Shown in pieces: positions 45,045-53,087 of a stretch of DNA of 64,000 nucleotides. Position 1 is the first letter of the stretch, and each line of letters opens with the position of its first letter. The notes below the pieces were generated by a model. It ran no database searches. It was not told the DNA's origin and saw only the letters and a program-made list of their open reading frames with translations. The stretch lies in NCBI GenBank assembly GCA_016744295.1, contig JADGEQ010000002.1, forward strand, positions 124,001 to 188,000. Reading direction: 5' to 3'. Source of the stretch: Desulfobacteraceae bacterium. Its GTDB lineage: Bacteria > Desulfobacterota > Desulfobacteria > Desulfobacterales > Desulfobacteraceae. Position numbers and translations under genes: made by a program.

Positions 45045-45128
45045 GGGTTTAGACGCCGGGCCAAACCAGACAGCCGGTCAAACCGAATGTTCCGGCAAAT
45101 CAGGAGCCAGGTCAAACCAGGAGAAAAT

Positions 45129-46280
45129 ATGACAACTAGGTTGAATGTTGCCTTAAAGTCCATTGAAACACAATTTTTTGATTTTGCCCGGGACCAGATG
45201 GTTCCCCTGCCGGGACTGGGTAGGCTTAGCGCATTTCCGGAAAATCTCTGGGAAAAAATGGGAAGGCAAAATTTACTGAACCCGACCCTGTTTAATGGCC
45301 AGGGCTTGGAAAACAATTTTTGCCTGGGCATTACACGGGCAGGCAGGTCATTGGTTCATGGAGGCGGCAACCTTGGCATGGGACTGTCCTGGATGATCCA
45401 CCACCTGGTTGTCGGTTTCCTGCTGGGTGATATCAAGGATGATAATGCTATTTACCGACCATTGTTCCAAAAAATTCCCACGGGGAGGGCAACCGTGAGC
45501 TTTGCTGTGTCTGAACCCAAGGGAGGTGCCCACCCAAAATACATGGCCGCCAGGGCAGAACAGCGTCACGGGGGGTATCTTATCAACGGGGAGAAAACAT
45601 ATCTTACAAATGGTCCCATTGCCCATGCCTTTGTGGTCATTGCCGTGACCGGATATGAGAAAAATAAAAAGCAATTTTCCGCATTTCTTGTTCCAAAAGA
45701 TACCCGGGGACTGGCTATTCTGCCTTCCATGGAGATTCCGTTTTTTAAACCTTCCCCCCATGGGGGTATTTGTTTGCATAATTGTTGGGTGCCGGGCAAC
45801 GCGCTTTTGGGACGCTTCGGCCATGCCCACCAGGATATGGTGCTTCCTTTTCGGGAAATTGAAAATGCCGCCATGACCGGTCCTGTCACAGGGGCCATGG
45901 GGTTTCTCCTGGATGCACTGGGACGGGAAATGGCCAAACCGGAAAGGGCAAATCCAAATGATGGGGAGGTCAGCCAGCTTGGGGGGCTGGTCGCCATGCT
46001 GGAAACAGCAGATCTTTTGTCTCAAAATTTGGCAAGCACTGCGGATGATACGGCTTTTTATCCCGGACCGGGGGGGATTCTCCTGCAGTTTAAAAATTTG
46101 GTCAGCCAATATATGGAATCCCTTGGAATCCTGGTGGAAACAAGTAATCTGACCTTGCCGGATCCCTGTGGTATTTTGATCCATGATCTTAAATCATCGG
46201 CCAAAATTGGTAAAACAATATCCCGGATCAAACAGGTGAAACTTGGCAGGACACTTCTGGAAGCTCACTCTAAAATCTAA
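45129..46280 (+). CDS. Divergent acyl-CoA dehydrogenase family protein
   Basis: The ATG at 45129 has AGGAG upstream; about 383 residues. The central beta-domain is recognisable: ATVSFAVSEPKGGAHPKYMAA and GGYLINGEKTYLTNGPIAHAFVVIAVTG correspond to the flavin and substrate-binding strands of acyl-CoA dehydrogenases. The C-terminal helical domain is shorter than usual, and neither the YGGxG motif nor an evident catalytic Glu segment could be found (YPGPGGILLQFKNLVSQYME stands there instead). It may be an unusual or inactive member. It follows the MoxR/VWA pair in the same direction. Confidence 0.78.
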   Translation: MTTRLNVALKSIETQFFDFARDQMVPLPGLGRLSAFPENLWEKMGRQNLLNPTLFNGQGLENNFCLGITRAGRSLVHGGGNLGMGLSWMIHHLVVGFLLGDIKDDNAIYRPLFQKIPTGRATVSFAVSEPKGGAHPKYMAARAEQRHGGYLINGEKTYLTNGPIAHAFVVIAVTGYEKNKKQFSAFLVPKDTRGLAILPSMEIPFFKPSPHGGICLHNCWVPGNALLGRFGHAHQDMVLPFREIENAAMTGPVTGAMGFLLDALGREMAKPERANPNDGEVSQLGGLVAMLETADLLSQNLASTADDTAFYPGPGGILLQFKNLVSQYMESLGILVETSNLTLPDPCGILIHDLKSSAKIGKTISRIKQVKLGRTLLEAHSKI

Positions 46281-46290
46281 ATTTTAGAGT
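46267..46290 (+). terminator. Hairpin terminator overlapping the acyl-CoA dehydrogenase stop codon
   Basis: ACTCTAAAAT, loop CTAA, ATTTTAGAGT: a perfect 10-bp stem whose loop contains the stop codon TAA. A TTATTTTTATT stretch follows 6 bases later. Confidence 0.6.
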
Positions 46291-46392
46291 TCGACATTAT
46301 TTTTATTGACAAAATAAAAGCTGAACCCTATAAAAATTAAATAGTTCTGAATAAACAGGGCAAATTAACTTCATTTTTAACAAAGGGCAGGC

Positions 46393-46992
46393 ATGGCATT
46401 AACGAAAATAGAAATAAGAAAAAAAAATATTATTGATACCGCCACAAAGGTATTTGCCCAAAGAGGCTTCCAGGAAGCCACTATCACCGAAATTGCAAAG
46501 GAGGCAAAAGTTTCGGAGGCCTCTATCTATGAGTATTTTTCAACCAAGGAAGGGCTTTTGTTTTCCATTCCTGCAGAATCCAGCCACACTCTTTTTGAGG
46601 TGATGTCCTTTCATTTAAAACTGATCCGTGGGGCGGCCAACAAACTTCGGGCCATTGTTTTCCTTTTCATGGACTCCTATCAGACAAATTCTGATTTTGC
46701 AGCGGTTCTCATGCTGTTTTTAAAACACAATAGAAAATTTCTGGATACCCCAGGGCACCATGCCATTAAAGAAGGTATTAAACAGATTACCCAGGTTATT
46801 GAAGAGGGAATTGAAAACAATGAATTCAGGCAGGATCTGAACCCCTATCTTGTTCGATCCATGATCCTGGGAACCATTGAGCATCTGGTGACCAATTGGG
46901 TTATGACCGGGAATCCGGATAATCTTACCGAATTTGTGGATCCTTTGATTGACAGCATTATCCAGGGAATTGAAGTCCAATCTCAAAAATAA
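46393..46992 (+). CDS. TetR/AcrR family transcriptional regulator
   Basis: 199 residues. The N-terminal helix-turn-helix is complete: IIDTATKVFAQRGFQEATIT, then EIAKEAKVSEASIYEYFSTKEGLL. The C-terminal helical ligand domain resembles FadR/QacR-like regulators. It is followed by the acyl-CoA ligase and flavoprotein genes in the same orientation, so control of a fatty-acid or related degradation pathway with an acyl-CoA inducer is likely but inferred. Confidence 0.93.
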   Translation: MALTKIEIRKKNIIDTATKVFAQRGFQEATITEIAKEAKVSEASIYEYFSTKEGLLFSIPAESSHTLFEVMSFHLKLIRGAANKLRAIVFLFMDSYQTNSDFAAVLMLFLKHNRKFLDTPGHHAIKEGIKQITQVIEEGIENNEFRQDLNPYLVRSMILGTIEHLVTNWVMTGNPDNLTEFVDPLIDSIIQGIEVQSQK

Positions 46993-47177
46993 ATTTCTTA
47001 AAAACCCCAAAAAAAATCAGATGGTAAAAAACCAGTTAGAAAAAACAGACCGTTAATATCCGCCTATTAAGATCAGACACAAGGAGAGCGTTTTAAAAAA
47101 GGGAAACAAAAAAAGGCAGACAAGGACATCGTGCTTCATGAACATAACTTCCTGACACCCATTTAAAGGAGATACAT

Positions 47178-48893
47178 GTGAAACAGATTCTACGGTATGA
47201 AGATAAACCCTGGCTTGGTTTTTATGATGAGGGAGTTCCCGAGTCCATTGATTTTGAAACAACCCTGCTCCATGAGTTCCTTGAGAGAAATTGCCAAAAA
47301 AATCCTGATAACACGGCCTATATTTTTCAGGGATATAAAATCAGCTTCAATAAATTCAATGATATGGCCAATGGGTTTGCCAATTTTCTTTTGGCCAAGG
47401 GGGTACAAAAGGGGGACACTGTGGCCATTCTTCTGCCCAATGTGATTCCCTGTCCCGCAGCCTTCTACGGGATCATGAAGATCGGGGCCATTGCTGTGAT
47501 GAACAACCCCTTGTATTCAGACAGAGAGCTTCTACACCAGTTTAACGATTCAAAATCCACCCATTTGGTCACCCTTGATCTTTTGGGGAACCGGATGATT
47601 GATCTTCGGCCAAAAACAGGTATTAAAACCATTGTCTATACATCCATAGGTGATTATCTTCCCTTTCCTAAAAATATCTTGTTTCCCCTGGTGGGCAAAC
47701 GTAAAAAACTGGCAGCCACAGTGAAGCCGGCAAAAAATTTATATAAATGGAAAGAGGTCATCAAACAATACGGGATTGATTCACCGGGGGCTGTTTCCGG
47801 AGGAATCAGTTTCGATGATGTGGCCATGTATCAGTATACCGGCGGTACCACTGGGGTTTCCAAGGGGGCGGTTTTGACCCATGGCAATTTGAGCAGGCAG
47901 ACCCAGCAGATCAGCGCCTGGCTCCCTGATTTTAAGGACAGTACTAAAGAGGTGGTACTTGGGGCCCTGCCCTTTTTCCATGTGATGGGCCTTACCGTGT
48001 CCATGAATTTTGCCATAACCAAGGGATGGACCAATGTTTTGGTTCCCAAACCCCAGCCGGCCCCCTTGCTGGAGGCAATGGAAAAATTCAAGCCCACCAT
48101 CGCCCCTCTGGTTCCCACCATGTTCATTGGTGTTTTAAACCATCCCGGGGTTGAACGAGCCGATTTAAGCTCCATCAAAGCCTGTGTCTCCGGAAGTGCT
48201 CCTCTTCCCCTGGAGGTGATCCGGGGATTTGAGGAAAAAACAGGGTCTATTATCATCGAGGCCTTTGGCATGACAGAGTCTTCCCCGGCCACCCATGTAA
48301 ATCCCTTTGGCCCTGGGAAACGAAAGGTGGGCAGCATTGGGGTGCCCCTTCCGGATACCCTTTGCAGAATCGCAGAGCTGGACGACCCCGAAAAAGATAT
48401 GCCCGTGGGGGAAGCAGGAGAATTGTTGATCCAGGGGCCCCAGGTCATGCGGGAATATTGGAATATGCCCGAGGAAACTGCCGGCACCATTATAAACGGG
48501 TGGCTGCACACAGGGGATATCGCCCTCATGGATGAAGACGGTTATTTCTATATTGTGGACCGGAAAAAGGATATGATTATTTCCGGAGGATATAATGTTT
48601 ATCCCCGGGATATAGACGAGGCGCTGTTTGAGCATCCCAAGGTGGTCGAAGCCTGCGCCATCGGAATACCCCATCCCACCCGGGGGGAGCAGATTAAGGC
48701 TTTTGTGGTAATGGCCCCGGGTCAAACCGCAACTTGCGAAGAGATGATCGATTATTGTGCCGGAAAACTGGCCAAATACAAACTGCCCACCCAAATAGAA
48801 TTTATCGAGGAGTTGCCCAAAACAAATGTGGGCAAGGTTCTCAGAAAAGATTTAAGAGCCAAGGAATTTGCCAAAAAGACTGAAATGCAATAA
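47178..48893 (+). CDS. Long-chain fatty acid-CoA ligase (AMP-forming)
   Basis: 571 residues; GTG start with AAAGGAG 9 bases upstream. AMP-binding P-loop YTGGTTGVSKGAVLTHGN, then EAFGMTESSPATHVNP, the GELLIQGPQVMREYW region, WLHTGDIALMDEDGYFYIVDRKKD and the C-terminal lysine in ELPKTNVGKVLRKDLR. It activates long-chain fatty acids with ATP and CoA at the membrane. The preceding TetR gene and following dienoyl-CoA reductase-like gene support a beta-oxidation role. Its 3' end abuts an 18-bp tandem repeat. Confidence 0.93.
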   Translation: MKQILRYEDKPWLGFYDEGVPESIDFETTLLHEFLERNCQKNPDNTAYIFQGYKISFNKFNDMANGFANFLLAKGVQKGDTVAILLPNVIPCPAAFYGIMKIGAIAVMNNPLYSDRELLHQFNDSKSTHLVTLDLLGNRMIDLRPKTGIKTIVYTSIGDYLPFPKNILFPLVGKRKKLAATVKPAKNLYKWKEVIKQYGIDSPGAVSGGISFDDVAMYQYTGGTTGVSKGAVLTHGNLSRQTQQISAWLPDFKDSTKEVVLGALPFFHVMGLTVSMNFAITKGWTNVLVPKPQPAPLLEAMEKFKPTIAPLVPTMFIGVLNHPGVERADLSSIKACVSGSAPLPLEVIRGFEEKTGSIIIEAFGMTESSPATHVNPFGPGKRKVGSIGVPLPDTLCRIAELDDPEKDMPVGEAGELLIQGPQVMREYWNMPEETAGTIINGWLHTGDIALMDEDGYFYIVDRKKDMIISGGYNVYPRDIDEALFEHPKVVEACAIGIPHPTRGEQIKAFVVMAPGQTATCEEMIDYCAGKLAKYKLPTQIEFIEELPKTNVGKVLRKDLRAKEFAKKTEMQ

Positions 48894-48981
48894 AGGCCCA
48901 ACATGCCCCAAAGGCCCAACATGCCCCAAAGGCCCAACATGCCCCAAAGGACCAACATGCCCCAAAGGACCAACATGCCCT
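48892..48981 (+). repeat. Five tandem 18-bp units, each with an RBS-like AAAGG and an ATG
   Basis: The unit is AAAGGCCCAACATGCCCC, present three times identically and twice with AAAGGACC; the last copy ends CCCT. Each unit places AAAGG six bases before an ATG. A sixth, degenerate unit is the actual ribosome binding site and start of the next gene (AAAGGAG then ATG at 48994). The first unit overlaps the ligase stop codon. Read in the ATG frame the block encodes repeats of M-P-Q-R-P/T-N and stops at TAA just before the true RBS. Confidence 0.95.
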
Positions 48982-48993
48982 AAAGGAGTAGAT

Positions 48994-50994
48994 ATGTATA
49001 CCCATCTGTTCAGTCCCATTACCATCAATGGTCTGGAAATCCGAAACCGGATTGCCTATCCCTCCCTGGGACTATTGTATTCCTACGACACCCGCCTTAA
49101 TGATAAATATTATCATTTCTACGATGAAATTGCCCGGGGGGGAGCCGGTATCGTCACAGTTGGCCCCGTGGGTGTGGATTTCATAGGGGCGGGGTTTGTT
49201 CCCCTGTCCCTTGCCCAGGACGAGTCTATTGCCTCCTTTGCAAAGGCCACACGAATGATACGGAGCAGGGGGGCAAGTCCCTGGATTCAGCTGTTTCATG
49301 GTGGTGCCTATACCCATCCCTTTCTGATCAACAATGAAATCCCCATGGCGCCGTCGGCGGTATTTTCAAAATATTCCAAGGCTACCCCCAGACAGATGAG
49401 TCTTGAAGATATACAGGGGGTACAGACAGCCTTTGCAGATGCAGCTGTCAGAGCCAAGGAAGCCGGGTTTGAAGGGGTGGAAATCATTGGATCCGCCGGG
49501 TATCTGATCACCCAGTTTTTATCCCCTTTAACAAACCTGAGACAGGATGAATACGGGGGCAGTTTTGAAAATCGGGTGCGCTTCCCCAGACAGATTATCG
49601 AGATGGTCCGGGACCGGGTGGGGCAAAACTTTCCCCTTGGGGTGAGAATGGCGGGCAATGATTTTGTACCCGGTTCCACCGGTGACGAGATCACCCCTGA
49701 GATTGCAAAGGTTTATGAAAAGGCAGGGGTTGATGTGCTCAATGTCACCGGCGGCTGGCATGAATCAAAAGTTCCTCAATTGCCAATGGAGCTGCCCCGG
49801 TCCGGGTTTTCTTTTCTGGCCATGAATATACGCCAGGCCGTTACAATTCCGGTGATGGCCTCAAATCGAATCACCACCCCCGGCCAGGCAGAGAAGATCC
49901 TTCAGGACGGCCAGGCCGACATGGTGAATCTGGGAAGGGTGCTCATTGCCGATCCCTTTTGGCCAGCCAAGGCAAAAGCGAACCGGGCCCAGGAGATCAG
50001 GCCCTGTGTGGCATGTTCCCAGGGGTGTACCGATGAATTGTTCAATGGGAGGCCGGTTTCCTGTATCGGCAATGCAAGGGCAGGGTTTGAAGGGGAACGA
50101 ATCATAGAAAAAACCACCAGCCCCAAGCAGGTGATGATTGTCGGTGCCGGCGTGGCAGGCCTTGAAGCGGCCATCACTGCCAAACAGGCAGGGCACAGGG
50201 TGGAGATATATGAAAAGAAAGGGGAAATAGGGGGCCAGATATGGATAGCCGCAGCCCCCCCCCATAAACAGGAATTGCTGGAATTTATCCGCTACTACCG
50301 GGCCATGGTGGCAAAATATGAGATCCCCATCCATTTGAACAGTTGTGTGGATCTGGCAATGATTCAAAAGATCAATCCCGACCATTTGATCATTGCCCAG
50401 GGGGCAGCCCCCCTCATCCCGCCCATTGAGGGAACAGATGATAAATCGGTGCACTCTTCATGGGAGGTGCTAGGGTCAAATCCTTGTCTGGGCAAACAGG
50501 TTGCCATCATCGGCGGCGGGGCTGTGGGGCTTGAAACCGCCCATTTTGCCGCCAAAAAGGGGACTCTTTCTCCTGAGATGCTCCATTTTCTTATGACCTA
50601 TGAGGCCCTGGAGATGGAAAGAATTAAACACTATATGTTTAGCGGTGCTTCACGGGTAACCGTATTTGAAATGCTTGAAAAGGCGGGCCAGGATGTGGGC
50701 AAATCCACCCGTTGGATACTCATGAATAATCTTGCCCGGTACGGGGTTAAGATCAATTCGAGTTCAAAGGTGGTTTCCATTAAAGAGGGGCTGGTGACCT
50801 ATGAACGTGAGGGTGAACGGTTCCAGGAACAATTTGACACAGTGGTACTTGCCTCGGGTTCACGGCCGGTCCAAACCCTGGAAGGCCAGGTCAAAGAGTT
50901 GGATATCCCCTATTCTGTCATCGGAGACTGTGTGCGTCCCGGAAAAATAAATGATGCCGTCCACGGGGGATTTTTAACCGCTGTCTCATTGTAA
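48994..50994 (+). CDS. Old yellow enzyme / 2,4-dienoyl-CoA reductase-like flavin-FeS oxidoreductase
   Basis: The start at 48994 (TAAAGGAG, then ATG) excludes an N-terminal stretch of KGPTCP repeats that would result from an upstream frame. About 666 residues. A TIM-barrel FMN domain (~1-340; LFSPITINGLEIRNRI, SPLTNLRQDEYGGSFENR) is followed by the 4Fe-4S motif CVACSQGCTDELF...SC with spacing C-x2-C-x3-C-x11-C, as in dienoyl-CoA reductase. FAD (VMIVGAGVAGLEAAITAKQAG) and NAD (QVAIIGGGAVGLETAHFA) domains follow. The usual substrate-site His pair (HGAHGYL in homologues) reads IGSAGYL here, so the substrate may differ. Probably co-transcribed with the ligase. Confidence 0.9.
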   Translation: MYTHLFSPITINGLEIRNRIAYPSLGLLYSYDTRLNDKYYHFYDEIARGGAGIVTVGPVGVDFIGAGFVPLSLAQDESIASFAKATRMIRSRGASPWIQLFHGGAYTHPFLINNEIPMAPSAVFSKYSKATPRQMSLEDIQGVQTAFADAAVRAKEAGFEGVEIIGSAGYLITQFLSPLTNLRQDEYGGSFENRVRFPRQIIEMVRDRVGQNFPLGVRMAGNDFVPGSTGDEITPEIAKVYEKAGVDVLNVTGGWHESKVPQLPMELPRSGFSFLAMNIRQAVTIPVMASNRITTPGQAEKILQDGQADMVNLGRVLIADPFWPAKAKANRAQEIRPCVACSQGCTDELFNGRPVSCIGNARAGFEGERIIEKTTSPKQVMIVGAGVAGLEAAITAKQAGHRVEIYEKKGEIGGQIWIAAAPPHKQELLEFIRYYRAMVAKYEIPIHLNSCVDLAMIQKINPDHLIIAQGAAPLIPPIEGTDDKSVHSSWEVLGSNPCLGKQVAIIGGGAVGLETAHFAAKKGTLSPEMLHFLMTYEALEMERIKHYMFSGASRVTVFEMLEKAGQDVGKSTRWILMNNLARYGVKINSSSKVVSIKEGLVTYEREGERFQEQFDTVVLASGSRPVQTLEGQVKELDIPYSVIGDCVRPGKINDAVHGGFLTAVSL

Positions 50995-51007
50995 AAAAGT
51001 TTGAAAT

Positions 51008-51069
51008 CACCATGAAGGGCATGAGGAACATGAAGCGTTTTTCCTCCATGTGCTTTATGGTGTTTTTTT
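51008..51069 (+). terminator. Long imperfect hairpin terminator before the condensin-like operon
   Basis: An arm starting CACCATGAAGGGCATGA pairs with one ending CATGTGCTTTATGGTG around CGTTTTTCC, followed by seven T. A related element is at 58276-58324. These look like members of a repeated intergenic terminator family. Confidence 0.75.
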
Positions 51070-51191
51070 GGGTATTGGCTCCCATTATTCTATCCTAGTA
51101 TTCGGCCTTTGATACAACCAGGTAGATGGGTCAAAGGACAATCAATTTCGTTCAAGTTATAAACTTTGCGGTTTTAGGTTCTATCCTTTTC

Positions 51192-51219
51192 TTGACTTTG
51201 TGAAAGGACATATCATAAG
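51192..51219 (+). promoter_or_regulatory. Candidate promoter for the Wadjet/Mks-like operon
   Basis: TTGACT, 16-bp spacer, CATAAG, about 58 bp upstream of the first start codon. Each hexamer has one or two mismatches to sigma-70 consensus; a visual call only. Confidence 0.3.
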
Positions 51220-51277
51220 TTCAATCAACACAATTGGGTATAGAATAGTTAAAGAGGACTGTTAAAAAGGATATCCG

Positions 51278-52525
51278 ATGAAACCCAAAGGCTATTTAAC
51301 TTTCCTGACAAAAAGATGGGACCTGATCGCTGAATTGTTTGATCTGAACAAGGAGGGGCCAGTGGATCAGGTTACCCTGGTGCAGACCATCCGCTCCCAC
51401 CATCCGGAAACAAATTTCACTGTTTTAATTGAAAGGCTTTTATCCCTTAATGTTATTACCCAGATTTTTTCCGGTCAGACCCTTTATAATCTGGGTTATC
51501 TGACGGAACAAATTGTTGAGAATTTGTTAAATGAGCAGCAATTGGGACTGTCCGAAAGTATTATTGTCCATTTGAAGCAATTTGACGAGTTGAGCACAAC
51601 ACTTCTTCAGGCGGTTGAAAAAAGGGAGTTGGAACTGCTGATCCGGTGTATCAAAAAGATCAATAGACAGACACAAGCTGTAAAAGTCCAGGCCCTTCAT
51701 AACTATAAGGCCATCCAAAACATTGTGGCCGAATCAAACAAAAAAAGTACCATCATTCCCTTAAAACAGCGTTATGCTGATGTGCTTGAAACCTGGGATC
51801 ACTATATCACCCCCATGGGGGAATTGATTGATCCCTGGGGGGCCTTTGATGCCAATACCGACCAGGTGATTGTCCGTCTTGAAAGGGCGGCGGATATTCT
51901 TGATAAGACAGGGGTTCTGATCAGTGAGCAGGAAAATGTTCATATGGCCAAACACATGGTTGTGGATATGAAGGCCAATCTCATTCAAATTTTTCGATTG
52001 TCCAGGGAAATTTTACAACCCCTGTATGAGGTGGCAAGGCTTAATTCACGAGTGACCCGGGGAACTTCCGTGATCCTAGCCTATGCCCGGAAAAATAAAT
52101 TTAAGGCTATTGAAAAAACAGCCACCATTGAATGGTTTTTTAAGGAACGGTCTCCCCTGTTGAGCAATGATATTGGACTGCTGAAGTTTTTTGCCGGGTT
52201 CAAGAATATCAAAGAAAATCCTGCGCCGCCAATTTTTATTGTGCAGGAAGAAGAAAGGGGCAAAGCGATGTTGAACAGGGTCCCGCCTCTGAACCGGTAT
52301 GCGGTGTTAAATGATATCCGATCCAACCTGCCCATTGCAGATGCCGTGCAATGGGCCATTGAGCAATATCCGGCATTTTCAACCGGGAAAATTTTAGACA
52401 TTATCCTGCTGATGATGACGGAAAAAACACTCAAGGTTAAAACCACAGGAAGCCGGCGTTATCAAACAAAAACCCATGTCATTGACGGATTTAATATAGA
52501 GGTGAAACAGTATGAACACCAATGA
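51278..52525 (+). CDS. Condensin kleisin-like subunit (JetA / MksF / MukF type)
   Basis: 415 residues, start preceded by AAGGA. The first ~75 residues look like a winged-helix domain (YLTFLTKRWDLIAELFDLN, TNFTVLIERLLSLNVI). A long all-helical middle (~85-290) has heptad-like Leu/Ile spacing, and the C-terminus (~345-415; LPIADAVQWAIEQYPAFS, LLMMTEKTLKVKTTGSRRY) looks like a second winged helix. This winged-helix, helical bundle, winged-helix order is that of MukF/MksF/JetA. No direct sequence signature is known to me, so the call rests mainly on architecture and on the three following genes, with a 14-bp overlap to the next. Confidence 0.68.
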   Translation: MKPKGYLTFLTKRWDLIAELFDLNKEGPVDQVTLVQTIRSHHPETNFTVLIERLLSLNVITQIFSGQTLYNLGYLTEQIVENLLNEQQLGLSESIIVHLKQFDELSTTLLQAVEKRELELLIRCIKKINRQTQAVKVQALHNYKAIQNIVAESNKKSTIIPLKQRYADVLETWDHYITPMGELIDPWGAFDANTDQVIVRLERAADILDKTGVLISEQENVHMAKHMVVDMKANLIQIFRLSREILQPLYEVARLNSRVTRGTSVILAYARKNKFKAIEKTATIEWFFKERSPLLSNDIGLLKFFAGFKNIKENPAPPIFIVQEEERGKAMLNRVPPLNRYAVLNDIRSNLPIADAVQWAIEQYPAFSTGKILDIILLMMTEKTLKVKTTGSRRYQTKTHVIDGFNIEVKQYEHQ

Positions 52526-53087
52526 TCCGGTATTTACTTCCCTAGGCTTTATCAAAGAATTATTTCATCATTTTTCCATGGGATATCACTTAAGTATTGA
52601 TGATGGAGAACTCTGGGCGGACTTAACAGCCTGGGAGGCGTCATACCGGGATTTGTTCGATTCATTGGGGTATTCCCTTTGCCAAGGCCACGGGGGGATC
52701 TATTATTTTGAGCCGGATAAAGAACGGGTCTCGGTGAATAGGGTCAGCAAGAAATTCACCCTTTTCATGGCGGTGCTCTATGATTCGCTGGCAGACCAGG
52801 GAAAGGACCCGGTTTCAGCCATCACGGAGGATCACTTTCTGGTGAAGGATCTGCCCCACTTAAAAGTGGATCAATATCGGCAAATCATGGAAAAGGTAAA
52901 TATCAAACAGGAATCCGATTTGATAAAGGTTCTTAATAGACTTCAAAAATACGGTTTTTTAGAACTTAGGGATAATTACTTGATCATGTTTAAAAAGTCT
53001 GTCTCACGGTTTACTGCATTGTTTGCAGAATTTGTTGAACCCCTAAAATCCGAGTATCCGGTTGAGGGAGAATCCAATGAATCCTAA
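52512..53087 (+). CDS. Small condensin accessory subunit (JetB / MksE / MukE type)
   Basis: 191 residues, starting inside the kleisin-like gene behind GAGGTG. It contains two winged-helix-like segments: EFFHHFSMGY-type start, then GYSLCQGHGGIYYFEPDKE followed by SKKFTLFMAVLYDSLADQG, and later IKQESDLIKVLNRLQKYGFLEL. The LGY...GGIYYFEP...VSK pattern resembles DUF4194/MksE subunits of Wadjet and Mks condensins, which bind the kleisin and DNA. Overlaps the SMC-like gene by 11 bp. Assigned by length, position and this pattern. Confidence 0.7.
   Translation: MNTNDPVFTSLGFIKELFHHFSMGYHLSIDDGELWADLTAWEASYRDLFDSLGYSLCQGHGGIYYFEPDKERVSVNRVSKKFTLFMAVLYDSLADQGKDPVSAITEDHFLVKDLPHLKVDQYRQIMEKVNIKQESDLIKVLNRLQKYGFLELRDNYLIMFKKSVSRFTALFAEFVEPLKSEYPVEGESNES

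Noticed and set aside
46281..46392. Possible small gene between the acyl-CoA dehydrogenase and TetR genes
   Set aside because: Only a hairpin terminator and AT-rich promoter-like DNA were seen, no coding frame.
48892..48981. Short direct repeats that could be taken for a CRISPR array
   Set aside because: Units are perfectly contiguous with no unique spacers, only 18 bp long, and carry an RBS/ATG pattern; no cas genes are present.
48868..48993. N-terminal extension of the flavoprotein with KGPTCP repeats
   Set aside because: The frame is open, but a strong RBS and ATG at 48994 give the normal family N-terminus; the extension would be translated through the repeat array and overlaps the ligase gene.
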